Assembly: GCA_903898785.1 (NCBI GenBank)
Contig: CAIUGU010000246.1
Coordinates: forward strand, 1 to 47,797
Direction: 5' to 3'
Length of the DNA: 47,797 bases
Source of the DNA: an uncultured Pseudomonadota bacterium
Lineage (GTDB): Bacteria > Pseudomonadota > Gammaproteobacteria > Steroidobacterales > Steroidobacteraceae
The first letter of the stretch is position 1, and each line of letters starts with the position of its first letter. This document shows positions 24,420 through 32,099 of this stretch, piece after piece. The position numbers and the translations under genes were made by a program. Under the pieces are notes generated by a model. The model was not told the DNA's origin, made no database searches, and saw only the letters and a program-made list of their open reading frames with translations.

Positions 24420-24573
24420 GTCGGCAAGGGGGCCTGCCGGCAAGGTGGCCTGCCGGCAAATGGCTGATTTCATACCCTGCGGCCAGGGCATCAATCAGCA
24501 GGTCAGATCTGGCCTGCCGATAGGCCCTCCTGCGGCGTCCGCCGCCTACTTGCCGGTAGGCCCCCTTGCCGAC
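24420..24573. repeat. 25-bp long inverted repeat with GGCCTGCCGGC submotifs
   Basis: GTCGGCAAGGGGGCCTGCCG and five further bases at 24420-24444 are the reverse complement of 24549-24573 with one mismatch in 25. The 104-bp centre holds another copy of GGCCTGCCGGCAA (24447-24459, also 24431-24443) and a smaller hairpin GGCCT-GCCGAT-AGGCC at 24511-24526. The element fills most of the 339-bp gap between the riboswitch operon and the PhzF gene. I see no transposase or target duplication. It could be a small non-autonomous element, a REP-like repeat, or a structured RNA. Confidence 0.7.
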
Positions 24574-24710
24574 GAAGTCGGCCGGTTGCTCCGCGCATCC
24601 CTGTCAATTGACGTCCGCCCTCTCTTCAGCGATAACGGGCGCCATCGAATGCATGTACGGGCGGCAGGGTCGATCCCGAGCCCCCGCCTTATCACGGAGA
24701 TCGCGCTTTC

Positions 24711-25634
24711 ATGAGCAAGTCACGCCGCTGCCGGCTGTTTCACGTTGACGCCTTTACCCGGCAACGCTTCGGTGGCAATCCGGCCGCCGTGGTGCTGGAC
24801 GCCGACGTGCTGACGGAAGAAGAGATGCAGACCATCGCGGCCGAGATCAATGTCCCGGAAACCGCCTTCGTGCTCGACGCCGAAGCGGACGACCATGACA
24901 TGGAGGTGCGCTTCTTCACGCCCCGCCATGAGGTCTCGTTCGTCGGGCATGTCACCGTGGCCGCGCAGTACGTGCGCGCCAAGGTCAAGGGCAGGCCCAA
25001 AGGCAAGCTGCGCCAGCGCACGCGCATCGGCGTCGTGGAAATCGAGGTGGACGAGATCGACGGCGACTATCGCGTTGCCATCACGCAGAGCCCCCCGTCG
25101 CTCGGCCCCACGATCAACGACGCGCACCGCAAGGAAGTCATGAATGCACTCGGCATCTCGAGCCCCAGCCTGCTGGAGGAATGCCCGCTGCAGATCATGG
25201 CCAAGCGCACGACGCGCCTGCTCATCGGCCTCAACTCGCCCGAACTGCTGACATCCCTCAAGCCGGATTTTGACGAACTGCTGCGGCTCACGCCGCACGT
25301 CGGCGCCGAAGGCTTCTTCGTGTTCGCCCTCAGGGAAGGCCCGCCCGAGGCCGGCTTTGCCGCCGGTACCGAATCGAGGATGTTCTGCCCGGCGATCGGC
25401 ATCCCCGAGGACCCGGTCAGCGGCAACGCCCACGGCATGCTCGGCGCCTACCTCGTCAACCACGGACTGCTACAGGCCACCGACGGCGTCGCAAGGTTCC
25501 GGGGCCGACAGGGCGAATCGATGAATCGCCCCGGTATCGTCGACGTGGATGTCGCGTGCTCGGGGCGCGTCGTGCAGTCCGTGCGCATCCAGGGCGATGC
25601 CGTCATCGTCTACGAAGCCACCCTGCCGCTCTAA
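24711..25634 (+). CDS. PhzF-family isomerase-like protein
   Basis: This 307-residue protein has the PhzF/DapF-like double fold. CRLFHVDAFTRQRFGGNPAA and the catalytic Glu50 in NVPETAFVLDAEAD are the family signature, with RFFTPRHEVSFVGHVTVAAQ and the second-half motif GIPEDPVSGNAHGMLGAYLV. PhzF itself isomerises a dihydroanthranilate in phenazine synthesis, but most chromosomal members have other or unknown roles. No phenazine genes are nearby, so no such function is assigned. The start ATG follows the inverted-repeat region by 137 bp. Confidence 0.88.
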   Translation: MSKSRRCRLFHVDAFTRQRFGGNPAAVVLDADVLTEEEMQTIAAEINVPETAFVLDAEADDHDMEVRFFTPRHEVSFVGHVTVAAQYVRAKVKGRPKGKLRQRTRIGVVEIEVDEIDGDYRVAITQSPPSLGPTINDAHRKEVMNALGISSPSLLEECPLQIMAKRTTRLLIGLNSPELLTSLKPDFDELLRLTPHVGAEGFFVFALREGPPEAGFAAGTESRMFCPAIGIPEDPVSGNAHGMLGAYLVNHGLLQATDGVARFRGRQGESMNRPGIVDVDVACSGRVVQSVRIQGDAVIVYEATLPL

Positions 25635-25684
25635 AGACAGCCCAGGTCCGGGGCTGTAGTCGCAACGCCACTGCCCTCCATCCC

Positions 25685-26173
25685 ATGCTCGACCTCATGC
25701 GCTCGCTTGATGGCACGGCCCTGGGCCATGCGATGCTGGCGTCGCGCTGGCTGTTCGCGCTGATGGAAGTAGTGCATTTCGTCGGGCTCGCGCTGCTGAC
25801 CGCCGGCATCGCCGCCTTCGACTTGCGGGTCCTCGGCGTGGCACCGCGCCTGCCGCTCGCGAACGTCCATCGCTTCGTCGTGCTGTCCCTGGCCGGCTTC
25901 GTGCTGACCGCGATATCCGGCGTGCTGTTCTTCGTGGCCGATCCCGTGCGTTACGGCACGAACCCGCTCTTCATGGCAAAGATGGCCCTGATTGCACTCG
26001 CGGGCATCAATGCGCTCGGCTTCGAGAAGCTCTGGTCAAGGCAATTGCGTCACCTTGCTCCGGGTGCAGCACTGCCGCGTGCCGCACGGCTGTTCTGCGC
26101 AGGATCGTTGCTGCTATGGACTGCCGTCATCATCACCGGACGGCTGTTGCCGCAGTTCTCGCGGACGTTCTAG
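25685..26173 (+). CDS. Four-helix inner-membrane protein of unknown function
   Basis: This 162-residue protein (ATG at 25685) has four hydrophobic helices, at about 22-44 (LFALMEVVHFVGLALLTAGI), 62-82, 94-112 and 135-153, with few charged residues inside. A His in the first helix and an Arg-Phe-Val-Val before the second might ligate haem in a cytochrome-like fold, but this is a guess. It ends tail-to-tail with the dehydratase gene, overlapping it by 4 nt. Membrane topology is clear; the family is not recognised. Confidence 0.75.
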   Translation: MLDLMRSLDGTALGHAMLASRWLFALMEVVHFVGLALLTAGIAAFDLRVLGVAPRLPLANVHRFVVLSLAGFVLTAISGVLFFVADPVRYGTNPLFMAKMALIALAGINALGFEKLWSRQLRHLAPGAALPRAARLFCAGSLLLWTAVIITGRLLPQFSRTF

Positions 26174-27132
26174 CGGCTTGCAGGCCGTACCCAGGGCAAG
26201 GCATCGAGGTCGACATTGCCACCGGACAGGATGAGCCCCACCTGCAGTCCGGACACCCGCACCTTGCCGCTCATGAGCGCCGCAAGCGGCACGGCGCCCG
26301 ACGGCTCGACGACGATCTTCATCCGCTCCCACAGGAACCGCGTGGCAGCGAGGATCTCCGCCTCGCTCACGGTCACGATGTCATCCACGTATTTCCTCAG
26401 CAATTCGAGGTTGCGTTCGCCGATCGAGCCGCGCAGGCCATCGGCAATCGTGGTGGACGAATTGATGACCACGCGCGTCGCCCCGTGATACGAGCGGAAC
26501 GTGTCGTCGGCGAGTTCCGGCTCGACGCCGACCACCCGGACCTTGCCACTGACCGCCTTCGCGGCGACTGCCGAACCGGCCAGCAACCCTCCACCCCCGA
26601 CGGGTGTGAGCAGCATGTCGAGATCCGGATAGTCCTCCAGCAGCTCGAGCGCTGCGGTGCCCTGTCCGGCCACGACGCGGCAATCGTCGTAGGGATGCAC
26701 GAGCGTGCCGTGGGTCGTGGCCAACACCCTCGACGCGGCTGCCTCGCGGGCCGACAGGGTCGGTTCGCACTCGATGATCGCGGCACCATAAGCGGCGACC
26801 GCCGCCTTTTTCACGGCCGATGCGTTGGCGGGCATGATGACCGTGCACGGAATCCCGCGACGTTGCGCGGCCCGGGCCAGCGCGCCGGCATGATTGCCGG
26901 AGGAATGCGTGACCACGCCCCGGGCGGCATCGGCATCGGACAGCGAGTACACCGCGTTGTGCGCACCGCGGGCCTTGAAGGATCCGGTCGCCTGCAGATT
27001 CTCGCACTTGCAGAAAACACGGGCTCCGAGCTGCGAATCCAGCTGCGTCGATGTGAGTACCGGCGTGCGATGCACGTAGGGCCGGATGCGCTCCGCCGCA
27101 GCGCGGATATCGGCAAGGGTCAACGATGTCAT
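26170..27132 (-). CDS. PLP-dependent threonine/serine dehydratase or racemase family protein
   Basis: This 320-residue fold-type II PLP enzyme has the cofactor Lys53 in LQATGSFKARGAHNAV, the substrate loop SSGNHAGALARAAQ, and the phosphate-binding glycines in LLTPVGGGGLLAGSAVA. LILSGGNVDLD closes the sequence. It lacks the C-terminal ACT-like regulatory domain of biosynthetic threonine deaminase, so it resembles the catabolic dehydratase, serine racemase and hydroxyaspartate ammonia-lyase group. These cannot be separated by eye. The PQQ dehydrogenase gene ends 88 nt upstream on the same strand. Confidence 0.87.
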   Translation of the reverse strand: MTSLTLADIRAAAERIRPYVHRTPVLTSTQLDSQLGARVFCKCENLQATGSFKARGAHNAVYSLSDADAARGVVTHSSGNHAGALARAAQRRGIPCTVIMPANASAVKKAAVAAYGAAIIECEPTLSAREAAASRVLATTHGTLVHPYDDCRVVAGQGTAALELLEDYPDLDMLLTPVGGGGLLAGSAVAAKAVSGKVRVVGVEPELADDTFRSYHGATRVVINSSTTIADGLRGSIGERNLELLRKYVDDIVTVSEAEILAATRFLWERMKIVVEPSGAVPLAALMSGKVRVSGLQVGLILSGGNVDLDALPWVRPASR

Positions 27133-27220
27133 TCAGGGAGTGCCCGCCAAGGGAGGGGAGCGGACCCCGGGCGGCCAGGAAGCAGCGCCCGACCGGCGCC
27201 GCTTCCTGCCACGCGAGGCA

Positions 27221-28963
27221 TCAGTTCGGCAGGGCGAACACGTACAACGCACTGACCGGCGGCACGCCACCGGCGGCTCCGCGTGCGCCGGCGAGGATGT
27301 TGCCCGTGCTCACCGCGACGTACTGCTTGCCGTCGACCGAGTAGGTCACCGGGAAGCCGCTCACCGGCGAGTTCAGCTGCACTTCCCACAGGACCTTGCC
27401 GGTCTTGTCGTCGTACGCGCGGAAATTGCCGTCGAGGTCGCCGCCGAACAGCAAACCGCCGCCCGTCGTCATCAGCGACAGCGGTGCGTTGGGCAGCTCG
27501 ATGCTCCACGTCTTCTTGCCCGTGGCAACGGAGAACGCCTGTACGGTGCCGAGCTGGCCGCTGAAGCCCGGGATAGGCGCATCCTTGCGCGCAATCGCAT
27601 AGAGCGAATCGAGCGTCGGCTTGTTGGAGATCGGCGTGACCGTCGAGCAGGTGTTGCGCATCGGGAAGTACATCATGCCGCTGTCGGGGCTGTAGGCACC
27701 CGAGGGCCAGTTCTTGCCGCCGGCCGACGACGGACATGCAAGCACGGTGGACGCCGTGCTCGTCATCAGCGTGGCGGGATTCACGGTGACCTTGCCGGTC
27801 GCGCCGTCGATGTTGCCAACCACGTTCTGGTACACGGTGGGACGGGCCCACAGGAACTCGCCGGTCTGCCGGTCCAGCGTGTAGATGATGCCCGTCTTGC
27901 CCGGGATGCCCGTCAACACCTTGCGCTTCTCGCCCGGCTTGATGCGCGGGTTCATCCACGTCACCTCGGACTTGTCCGGCGCCACGGCGGTATCCAGCAG
28001 AATGCGCTCGAAGGGGTGGTCCAGGTCCCAGTGGTCGATGACGTGCTGGTAGTGCCACACGATCTTGCCGGTGTCCGGGTTAATGGCCAGCGTCGAGTTG
28101 TGGTACAGGTGCTCCTTGTCGTTGCCGCCGAGCGCGAACTTCGGTGCCGGCGAAGTGACCGACGTACCGATGTAGATCAGGTTGAACTCGGGGTCGTAGC
28201 TCGGGACCATCCACGCGCCCACGTGCCACCGGGCTTCGTCGGGCAGGTCGGCCCACGTTTCGCTGCCGGGCTCGCCGGGGCGGGGAATCGTGCGCGTACG
28301 CCACAGCTCCTTGCCGGTCTTCGCGTCGTGCGCAACGATGATGCAGGCGTCCGGGCCGCCTTCGGGCTCGCAGCCGCGGCCCGAGATGGCCTTGCCCTTG
28401 ACGATGAGCGGGCCCGACGTCTGCTGCGCGCCCTTCTGGTACTCGAGGATCCGCGTTTCCCAGACGAGCTTGCCCGTCTCGGCATCGAGCGCGTACGCGA
28501 AGTCGTCGGAGCTCGTGTCGATGATGAGCTTGTCGTAGATCGCGAGGTTGCGGTTCGTGGTCGGCGTCGGGAAGAACTTGCCGAGGTCCTCGGGCAGCGT
28601 GCGGCGGTACTGCCACTTGAGTGCGCCCGTCTTCGCATCGACGGCCTGCACGAGGTCCGACGGGTGCGGGAAGAACAGCGTGCCGTTGTAGACGAGGGGC
28701 GTGCCTTCCTGGACGCCCGGGCCGATGCCCCGTGTCCAGGCAAGCTGCAACTTGCCGACATTGCCCTTGTTGACCTGCTTGAGGGGGCTGTATCCCCAGG
28801 TGCTCTGCGTCCGGCGCCACATCAGCCAGTTGGCCGGATCGGGATTCTCGATCATTGCGTCCGTGACCGGCACGAATGCCTTTGGCTGCTCGGCGGCGAG
28901 CGCAGCCGCACCGTACAGCAGCCCCAAAATGGAGAGCGCCAGAACCTTGTTGCCGTTCCTCAT
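27221..28963 (-). CDS. PQQ-dependent (quinoprotein) alcohol dehydrogenase
   Basis: This 580-residue periplasmic protein has a signal peptide (MRNGNKVLALSILGLLYGAA, cleavage near ALAAEQ) and an eight-blade beta-propeller with repeated Ala-x-Asp-x-x-Thr-Gly-x-x-x-Trp motifs (VDAKTGALKWQYR, LDAETGKLVWETR, HDAKTGKELWRTR). There is no fused cytochrome c domain, so it is type I-like. The catalytic aspartate region is HVIDHWDLDHPFERI (Asp313, with Asp315 two residues on). The next-but-one Asp is the mark of lanthanide-using members such as XoxF, so a rare-earth cofactor is possible. The substrate is unknown. Start ATG at 28963. Confidence 0.9.
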   Translation of the reverse strand: MRNGNKVLALSILGLLYGAAALAAEQPKAFVPVTDAMIENPDPANWLMWRRTQSTWGYSPLKQVNKGNVGKLQLAWTRGIGPGVQEGTPLVYNGTLFFPHPSDLVQAVDAKTGALKWQYRRTLPEDLGKFFPTPTTNRNLAIYDKLIIDTSSDDFAYALDAETGKLVWETRILEYQKGAQQTSGPLIVKGKAISGRGCEPEGGPDACIIVAHDAKTGKELWRTRTIPRPGEPGSETWADLPDEARWHVGAWMVPSYDPEFNLIYIGTSVTSPAPKFALGGNDKEHLYHNSTLAINPDTGKIVWHYQHVIDHWDLDHPFERILLDTAVAPDKSEVTWMNPRIKPGEKRKVLTGIPGKTGIIYTLDRQTGEFLWARPTVYQNVVGNIDGATGKVTVNPATLMTSTASTVLACPSSAGGKNWPSGAYSPDSGMMYFPMRNTCSTVTPISNKPTLDSLYAIARKDAPIPGFSGQLGTVQAFSVATGKKTWSIELPNAPLSLMTTGGGLLFGGDLDGNFRAYDDKTGKVLWEVQLNSPVSGFPVTYSVDGKQYVAVSTGNILAGARGAAGGVPPVSALYVFALPN

Positions 28964-29056
28964 CCTAATCCCCCTCGACTGTCCGAAATTGCATTGCCGA
29001 CGGCGCATGGTAGAGGCGCATCGGGCGGGTCGCAACGCATGTCGGGGGGACTCGCG

Positions 29057-29092
29057 AAAAAAAAGGGCCGATTGCAGTGCGGCAACCGGCCC
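29057..29092 (-). terminator. Intrinsic terminator after the NmrA-type gene
   Basis: On the minus strand a stem GGGCCG-x-TTGC / GCAA-x-CGGCCC (arms 29065-29075 and 29082-29092, one mismatch, 6-nt loop) is followed directly by eight T residues (29064-29057). It lies 24 nt after the stop of the gene ending at 29117. It is the clearest rho-independent terminator in the window and isolates that gene from the PQQ dehydrogenase. Confidence 0.9.
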
Positions 29093-29116
29093 GGCTTGCA
29101 AGCGTGCCGAACGAGG

Positions 29117-30004
29117 CTATTTCGGCAACAGCGCAGCACGATGGGCGGTGAGGAATTCCTCGACCGACTGCGGAGCCTTGCCCGTCAGCTTGAGCACCGT
29201 ATCCGTGGCCACGGCGAAATCGCCCGACTGGTTGGCCAGGTCGAAGCTCACGAGCAGATCGGCGACCGGCGCGGGCAGGCCATGCTTCACCATGCCTTCC
29301 TTCAGCGCCTCTGCCGGCAGCGAGACATGGGTCACCGGCCGACCCGAGACCTTCGAGGCAATGGCCGCGACCTGGTCGCTGGTCAGCGCAGCAGGGCCCG
29401 TCACGTCCAGTGTGCGACGGCCGCTCGTATCCTGCGCCAGCGCTGCGGCAGCGGCCCGCGCGCAATCGTCGCGGGTGACAAAACCCGCCGCACCGTTGCC
29501 GCGCGCCGTGAACCACTGGCCTGTAGCCACCGCCTGCGGCAGGGCCATCAGGAGCATGTCCGTGTACACGTTGTTCCGCAGGATGGTGGAATCGAACGAC
29601 GACTTCGCGAGCGCCGCTTCGGTATCGCGGTGGTCGCCTGAGATCAGGACCTTCGTGGCGGGGTGCGGATTGACGAACGACGTGTAGACGATGTGCTTGA
29701 CGCCCGCCTTCTCGAAGGCGCGCAGCGCTGCGAGCTGCTGGGCGATGCGTCGGCCCGGTCGATCCAGGGCGTCGGTGCTGATCAGCAGTGCGCGGCCCGC
29801 TCCCTCGAAGGCGGCCGCCAGCCCCGCTTCGTCGTCAAAATCGGCCTTGCGCACATCGACGCCGCGAGCCGCGTAGTCAGCCAATGCCGCAGGGTTGCGG
29901 GTGGTCGCAATGATCGGGCCCGCCTTGGCGGCGAGCAGCAGATCCAGGACGCGACGGCCGATCTGGCCAGCTGCGCCGGTAACAAGCAGGGGAGTCGTTG
30001 CCAT
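29117..30004 (-). CDS. NmrA-type NAD(P)-binding reductase, probable quinone oxidoreductase
   Basis: This 295-residue atypical SDR starts MATTPLLVTGAAGQIGRRVL, a Rossmann motif of the NmrA/QorB type. The Tyr-x3-Lys active site of classical SDRs is absent, as usual for this group. VKHIVYTSFVNPHP and FDSTILRNNVYTDMLLMALP resemble the E. coli QorB family (NAD(P)H:quinone oxidoreductase 2). The start is fixed by AAGGAG 8 nt before ATG at 30004. It is divergent from a LysR gene 83 bp away, which is the usual layout for a regulator and its target, and is followed by an intrinsic terminator. Confidence 0.87.
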   Translation of the reverse strand: MATTPLLVTGAAGQIGRRVLDLLLAAKAGPIIATTRNPAALADYAARGVDVRKADFDDEAGLAAAFEGAGRALLISTDALDRPGRRIAQQLAALRAFEKAGVKHIVYTSFVNPHPATKVLISGDHRDTEAALAKSSFDSTILRNNVYTDMLLMALPQAVATGQWFTARGNGAAGFVTRDDCARAAAAALAQDTSGRRTLDVTGPAALTSDQVAAIASKVSGRPVTHVSLPAEALKEGMVKHGLPAPVADLLVSFDLANQSGDFAVATDTVLKLTGKAPQSVEEFLTAHRAALLPK

Positions 30005-30047
30005 GAGGGTCTCCTTGGGTGAGGCGCGCAGCTTGCATACGTGCCTT

Positions 30048-30058
30048 TTGTGAAACAA
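30048..30058. promoter_or_regulatory. Candidate LysR-type operator between the divergent pair
   Basis: TTGT-GAA-ACAA is a perfect inverted repeat within the 83-bp gap, 30 bp before the LysR start. LysR-type regulators bind short dyads with a T-n-A core in such gaps. This is the only clear dyad there. Confidence 0.4.
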
Positions 30059-30087
30059 TATGCCGTTCTGGTTTTCTGTGGTGCGAA

Positions 30088-30996
30088 ATGGCAACAATCG
30101 ACCTGAACCTGATCCGGGCCTTTGTCGCAGTCCGGGACACGGGAAATTTCTCGGCGGCAGCCGCACGCCTCGGCGTACCGCGATCGACGGTCAGCCGCGC
30201 GGTGGCCGCGCTGGAAACGACCGTCGGCGCCCGGCTGTTCCACCGCACTACCCGGAGGGTATCGACCAGCACGGCCGGCGCAGCGCTGTACGACCGCGTG
30301 GCGCCGTCATTGCTGGCCCTCGAGTGCTCGCTGGCCGACTTGCCGGAGCGGGAAGAACTGCCGTCCGGACTATTGCGCGTCACTTCCACCGTGGATCTGG
30401 GCGGTGCCGTGCTGGCCGAGGCCGCTGCCCGCTATACCGCCCGGTACCCCGGCACGCAGATCAACGTTCACCTCGGCAATGAGGTCGTGGACATGGTGCG
30501 CGGTGGCATCGACCTCGCACTGCGGGTGTCGACGCGCCCGCTCAGCGATTCCTCGTTGGTGGCACAGAAGGTCGGCCTGCTGCGGATGCAGCTGTATGCG
30601 GCGCCGTCATACCTGCTCCGCAAGGGCACGCCGCGCGTCGCCAGCGACCTCAACCAGCATGAGTGGGTCGCCTATCGCGGCGGCCAGCAAGTACTGCTCG
30701 GCACGCAGCTGTCGAAGATCATTGGCGATGCCCGTCAGCGCGTGGTCGGCGACGACATGTCGTTTATCCGTGAAGCACTGAAAGCAGGCGCCGGCATCGG
30801 TACCCTGCCCTCCTTCCTCGCCGACGCGGAAGTGACGGCCGGCACGCTCGTGCGGGTGCTGCCGCGCTGGAAGGGACAGACCAGTACCGTCTATGTCGTG
30901 CAAGCCAGCCGCAAGAACACGCCCCCCAAGGTCACGGCCTTCCGCGACCTGGTCAGCGAGATCCTGCGGCAGCGGCCGCTGTCGGCCCCGCTTTGA
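30088..30996 (+). CDS. LysR-family transcriptional regulator
   Basis: This 302-residue regulator has the N-terminal helix-turn-helix (about residues 3-62, MATIDLNLIRAFVAVRDTGN, AAARLGVPRSTVSRAVAALE, GARLFHRTTRRV) and the periplasmic-binding-like effector domain (about 88-300, including GIDLALRVSTRP). The sequence is closest to the CrgA/DmlR branch that controls nearby oxidoreductases. It is divergent from the NmrA-type reductase, so it probably controls that gene and itself; the inducer is unknown. Start ATG at 30088. Confidence 0.92.
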   Translation: MATIDLNLIRAFVAVRDTGNFSAAAARLGVPRSTVSRAVAALETTVGARLFHRTTRRVSTSTAGAALYDRVAPSLLALECSLADLPEREELPSGLLRVTSTVDLGGAVLAEAAARYTARYPGTQINVHLGNEVVDMVRGGIDLALRVSTRPLSDSSLVAQKVGLLRMQLYAAPSYLLRKGTPRVASDLNQHEWVAYRGGQQVLLGTQLSKIIGDARQRVVGDDMSFIREALKAGAGIGTLPSFLADAEVTAGTLVRVLPRWKGQTSTVYVVQASRKNTPPKVTAFRDLVSEILRQRPLSAPL

Positions 30997-31016
30997 CCGT
31001 GGAAGCGTGGCGGCTG

Positions 31017-31985
31017 TCAGTTCAACTTGCCATCGATCTCGAGATAGACCTGCGCGATCGCATCCGGCACGTTATTGACGGCGCGATACCAGTACTGGAA
31101 CTCGCCGAGATTGATCGAGCGGGAGGCGGCCTCGACAGGCACCTTCGCGTCGTGCAACCGCCGGCTCTCCGCAACGAGGTTCTCGAGCGACCGGCGGAAA
31201 GCCACGAGCTCTTCCTTCAGGACAGGCTGGCTGTCGACGAAACCATGCCCCGGCACGACGATCTGCGCATTGAGCGCCTCGGCCCGCTTGATCGTCTCGA
31301 TCCATTCGATGGGGCGGGCACTCTTCGTGCCGCCTACGGACGGATACAGCCTGTTGAAGAACACTTCGCTCATGAACAGCAGATTCTGCTTGGGGAGATA
31401 CACCTGCAGGTCGCCTCCCGTGTGCGCCCGGCCGAGGAACAGGATCTGCATCTCCGTGCCGCCCAGCGTGATCGTCCGCTTGTCGGCAACGGTCTCCTGC
31501 GGCACTGGAATCGGTGCACTGCCGTTCTGGGCTAGCCGTGCGGCGGCGCGCTCGATGACGGCCTTCGACGTGGGATGCGCAACGAACGTGACGCCCGCCG
31601 GGAACGCGCTGTTGCCTGCGATATGGTCCATGTGGTCCGCACAGATGACCACGTACCTGATCGGTTGCGAGGTCAGCTTGCCGATCTCCTCGATCATCCG
31701 CCGGGTCTTCGGCACGCTCCCTTGCGCATCCGCCACCAGCACCCCCTGGTTGGTCACGACGATCAGGCTGTTGGTCGTGAATGCGAAGCTCGTGCCCAGC
31801 TCGCCCATGAGGTCTTCGTAGGCGTAGACGTTTTCGGCCAGTTGCGTGACGCGCGGAAAGTCGCCGGCCCGAAAGCCCCGCACATCGGCATCCGCGGTGC
31901 GCACCACCTGGCCATGGACGATGCCACTCAAGAACAGGAGTGCCGCCACCATCAGCGAACGACCCAGCGTCGCGAAACCTTGCAT
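31017..31985 (-). CDS. Secreted metallo-beta-lactamase-fold protein with altered metal motif
   Basis: This 322-residue protein has a signal peptide (about 1-25, LMVAALLFLSGIVHGQ) and the lactamase fold. The metal motif reads Cys115-Ala116-Asp117-His118-Met-Asp120-His121, so the first His of the usual His-x-His-x-Asp-His is Ala. The later ligands are present: His in LGRAHTGGDLQVY and His in VVPGHGFVDSQ. One of the two metal sites is probably weakened or uses a different ligand. The substrate cannot be told. The gene is convergent with the LysR gene and divergent from glcD; the start at ATG 31985 begins a good signal peptide. Confidence 0.85.
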   Translation of the reverse strand: MQGFATLGRSLMVAALLFLSGIVHGQVVRTADADVRGFRAGDFPRVTQLAENVYAYEDLMGELGTSFAFTTNSLIVVTNQGVLVADAQGSVPKTRRMIEEIGKLTSQPIRYVVICADHMDHIAGNSAFPAGVTFVAHPTSKAVIERAAARLAQNGSAPIPVPQETVADKRTITLGGTEMQILFLGRAHTGGDLQVYLPKQNLLFMSEVFFNRLYPSVGGTKSARPIEWIETIKRAEALNAQIVVPGHGFVDSQPVLKEELVAFRRSLENLVAESRRLHDAKVPVEAASRSINLGEFQYWYRAVNNVPDAIAQVYLEIDGKLN

Positions 31986-32087
31986 GATCCTACGCTCCCC
32001 GCAGTTGGTACCGGGCGCACGATAACACCCGCCGCGCCAAGCTGGAGCCTCGGACCGCGAGAGCCGTCGCGACCGCGGGTTCGCTGC

Positions 32088-32093
32088 TACAAT
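32088..32093 (+). promoter_or_regulatory. glcD: -10 box suggesting a leaderless glcD transcript
   Basis: TACAAT lies 6 nt before the glcD ATG at 32100, so initiation about 7 nt downstream would begin at or near the start codon. No Shine-Dalgarno sequence precedes this ATG. No good -35 box is seen. Confidence 0.35.
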
Positions 32094-32099
32094 TTCACC

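Noticed and set aside
24711-25634. Phenazine biosynthesis locus
   Set aside because: Only a PhzF-like protein is present. No other phz gene lies in the window, and PhzF homologues are common outside that pathway.
31575-32099. A long N-terminal extension of GlcD
   Set aside because: The frame is open upstream but overlaps the divergent lactamase-fold gene, and GlcD homology begins only after ATG 32100.
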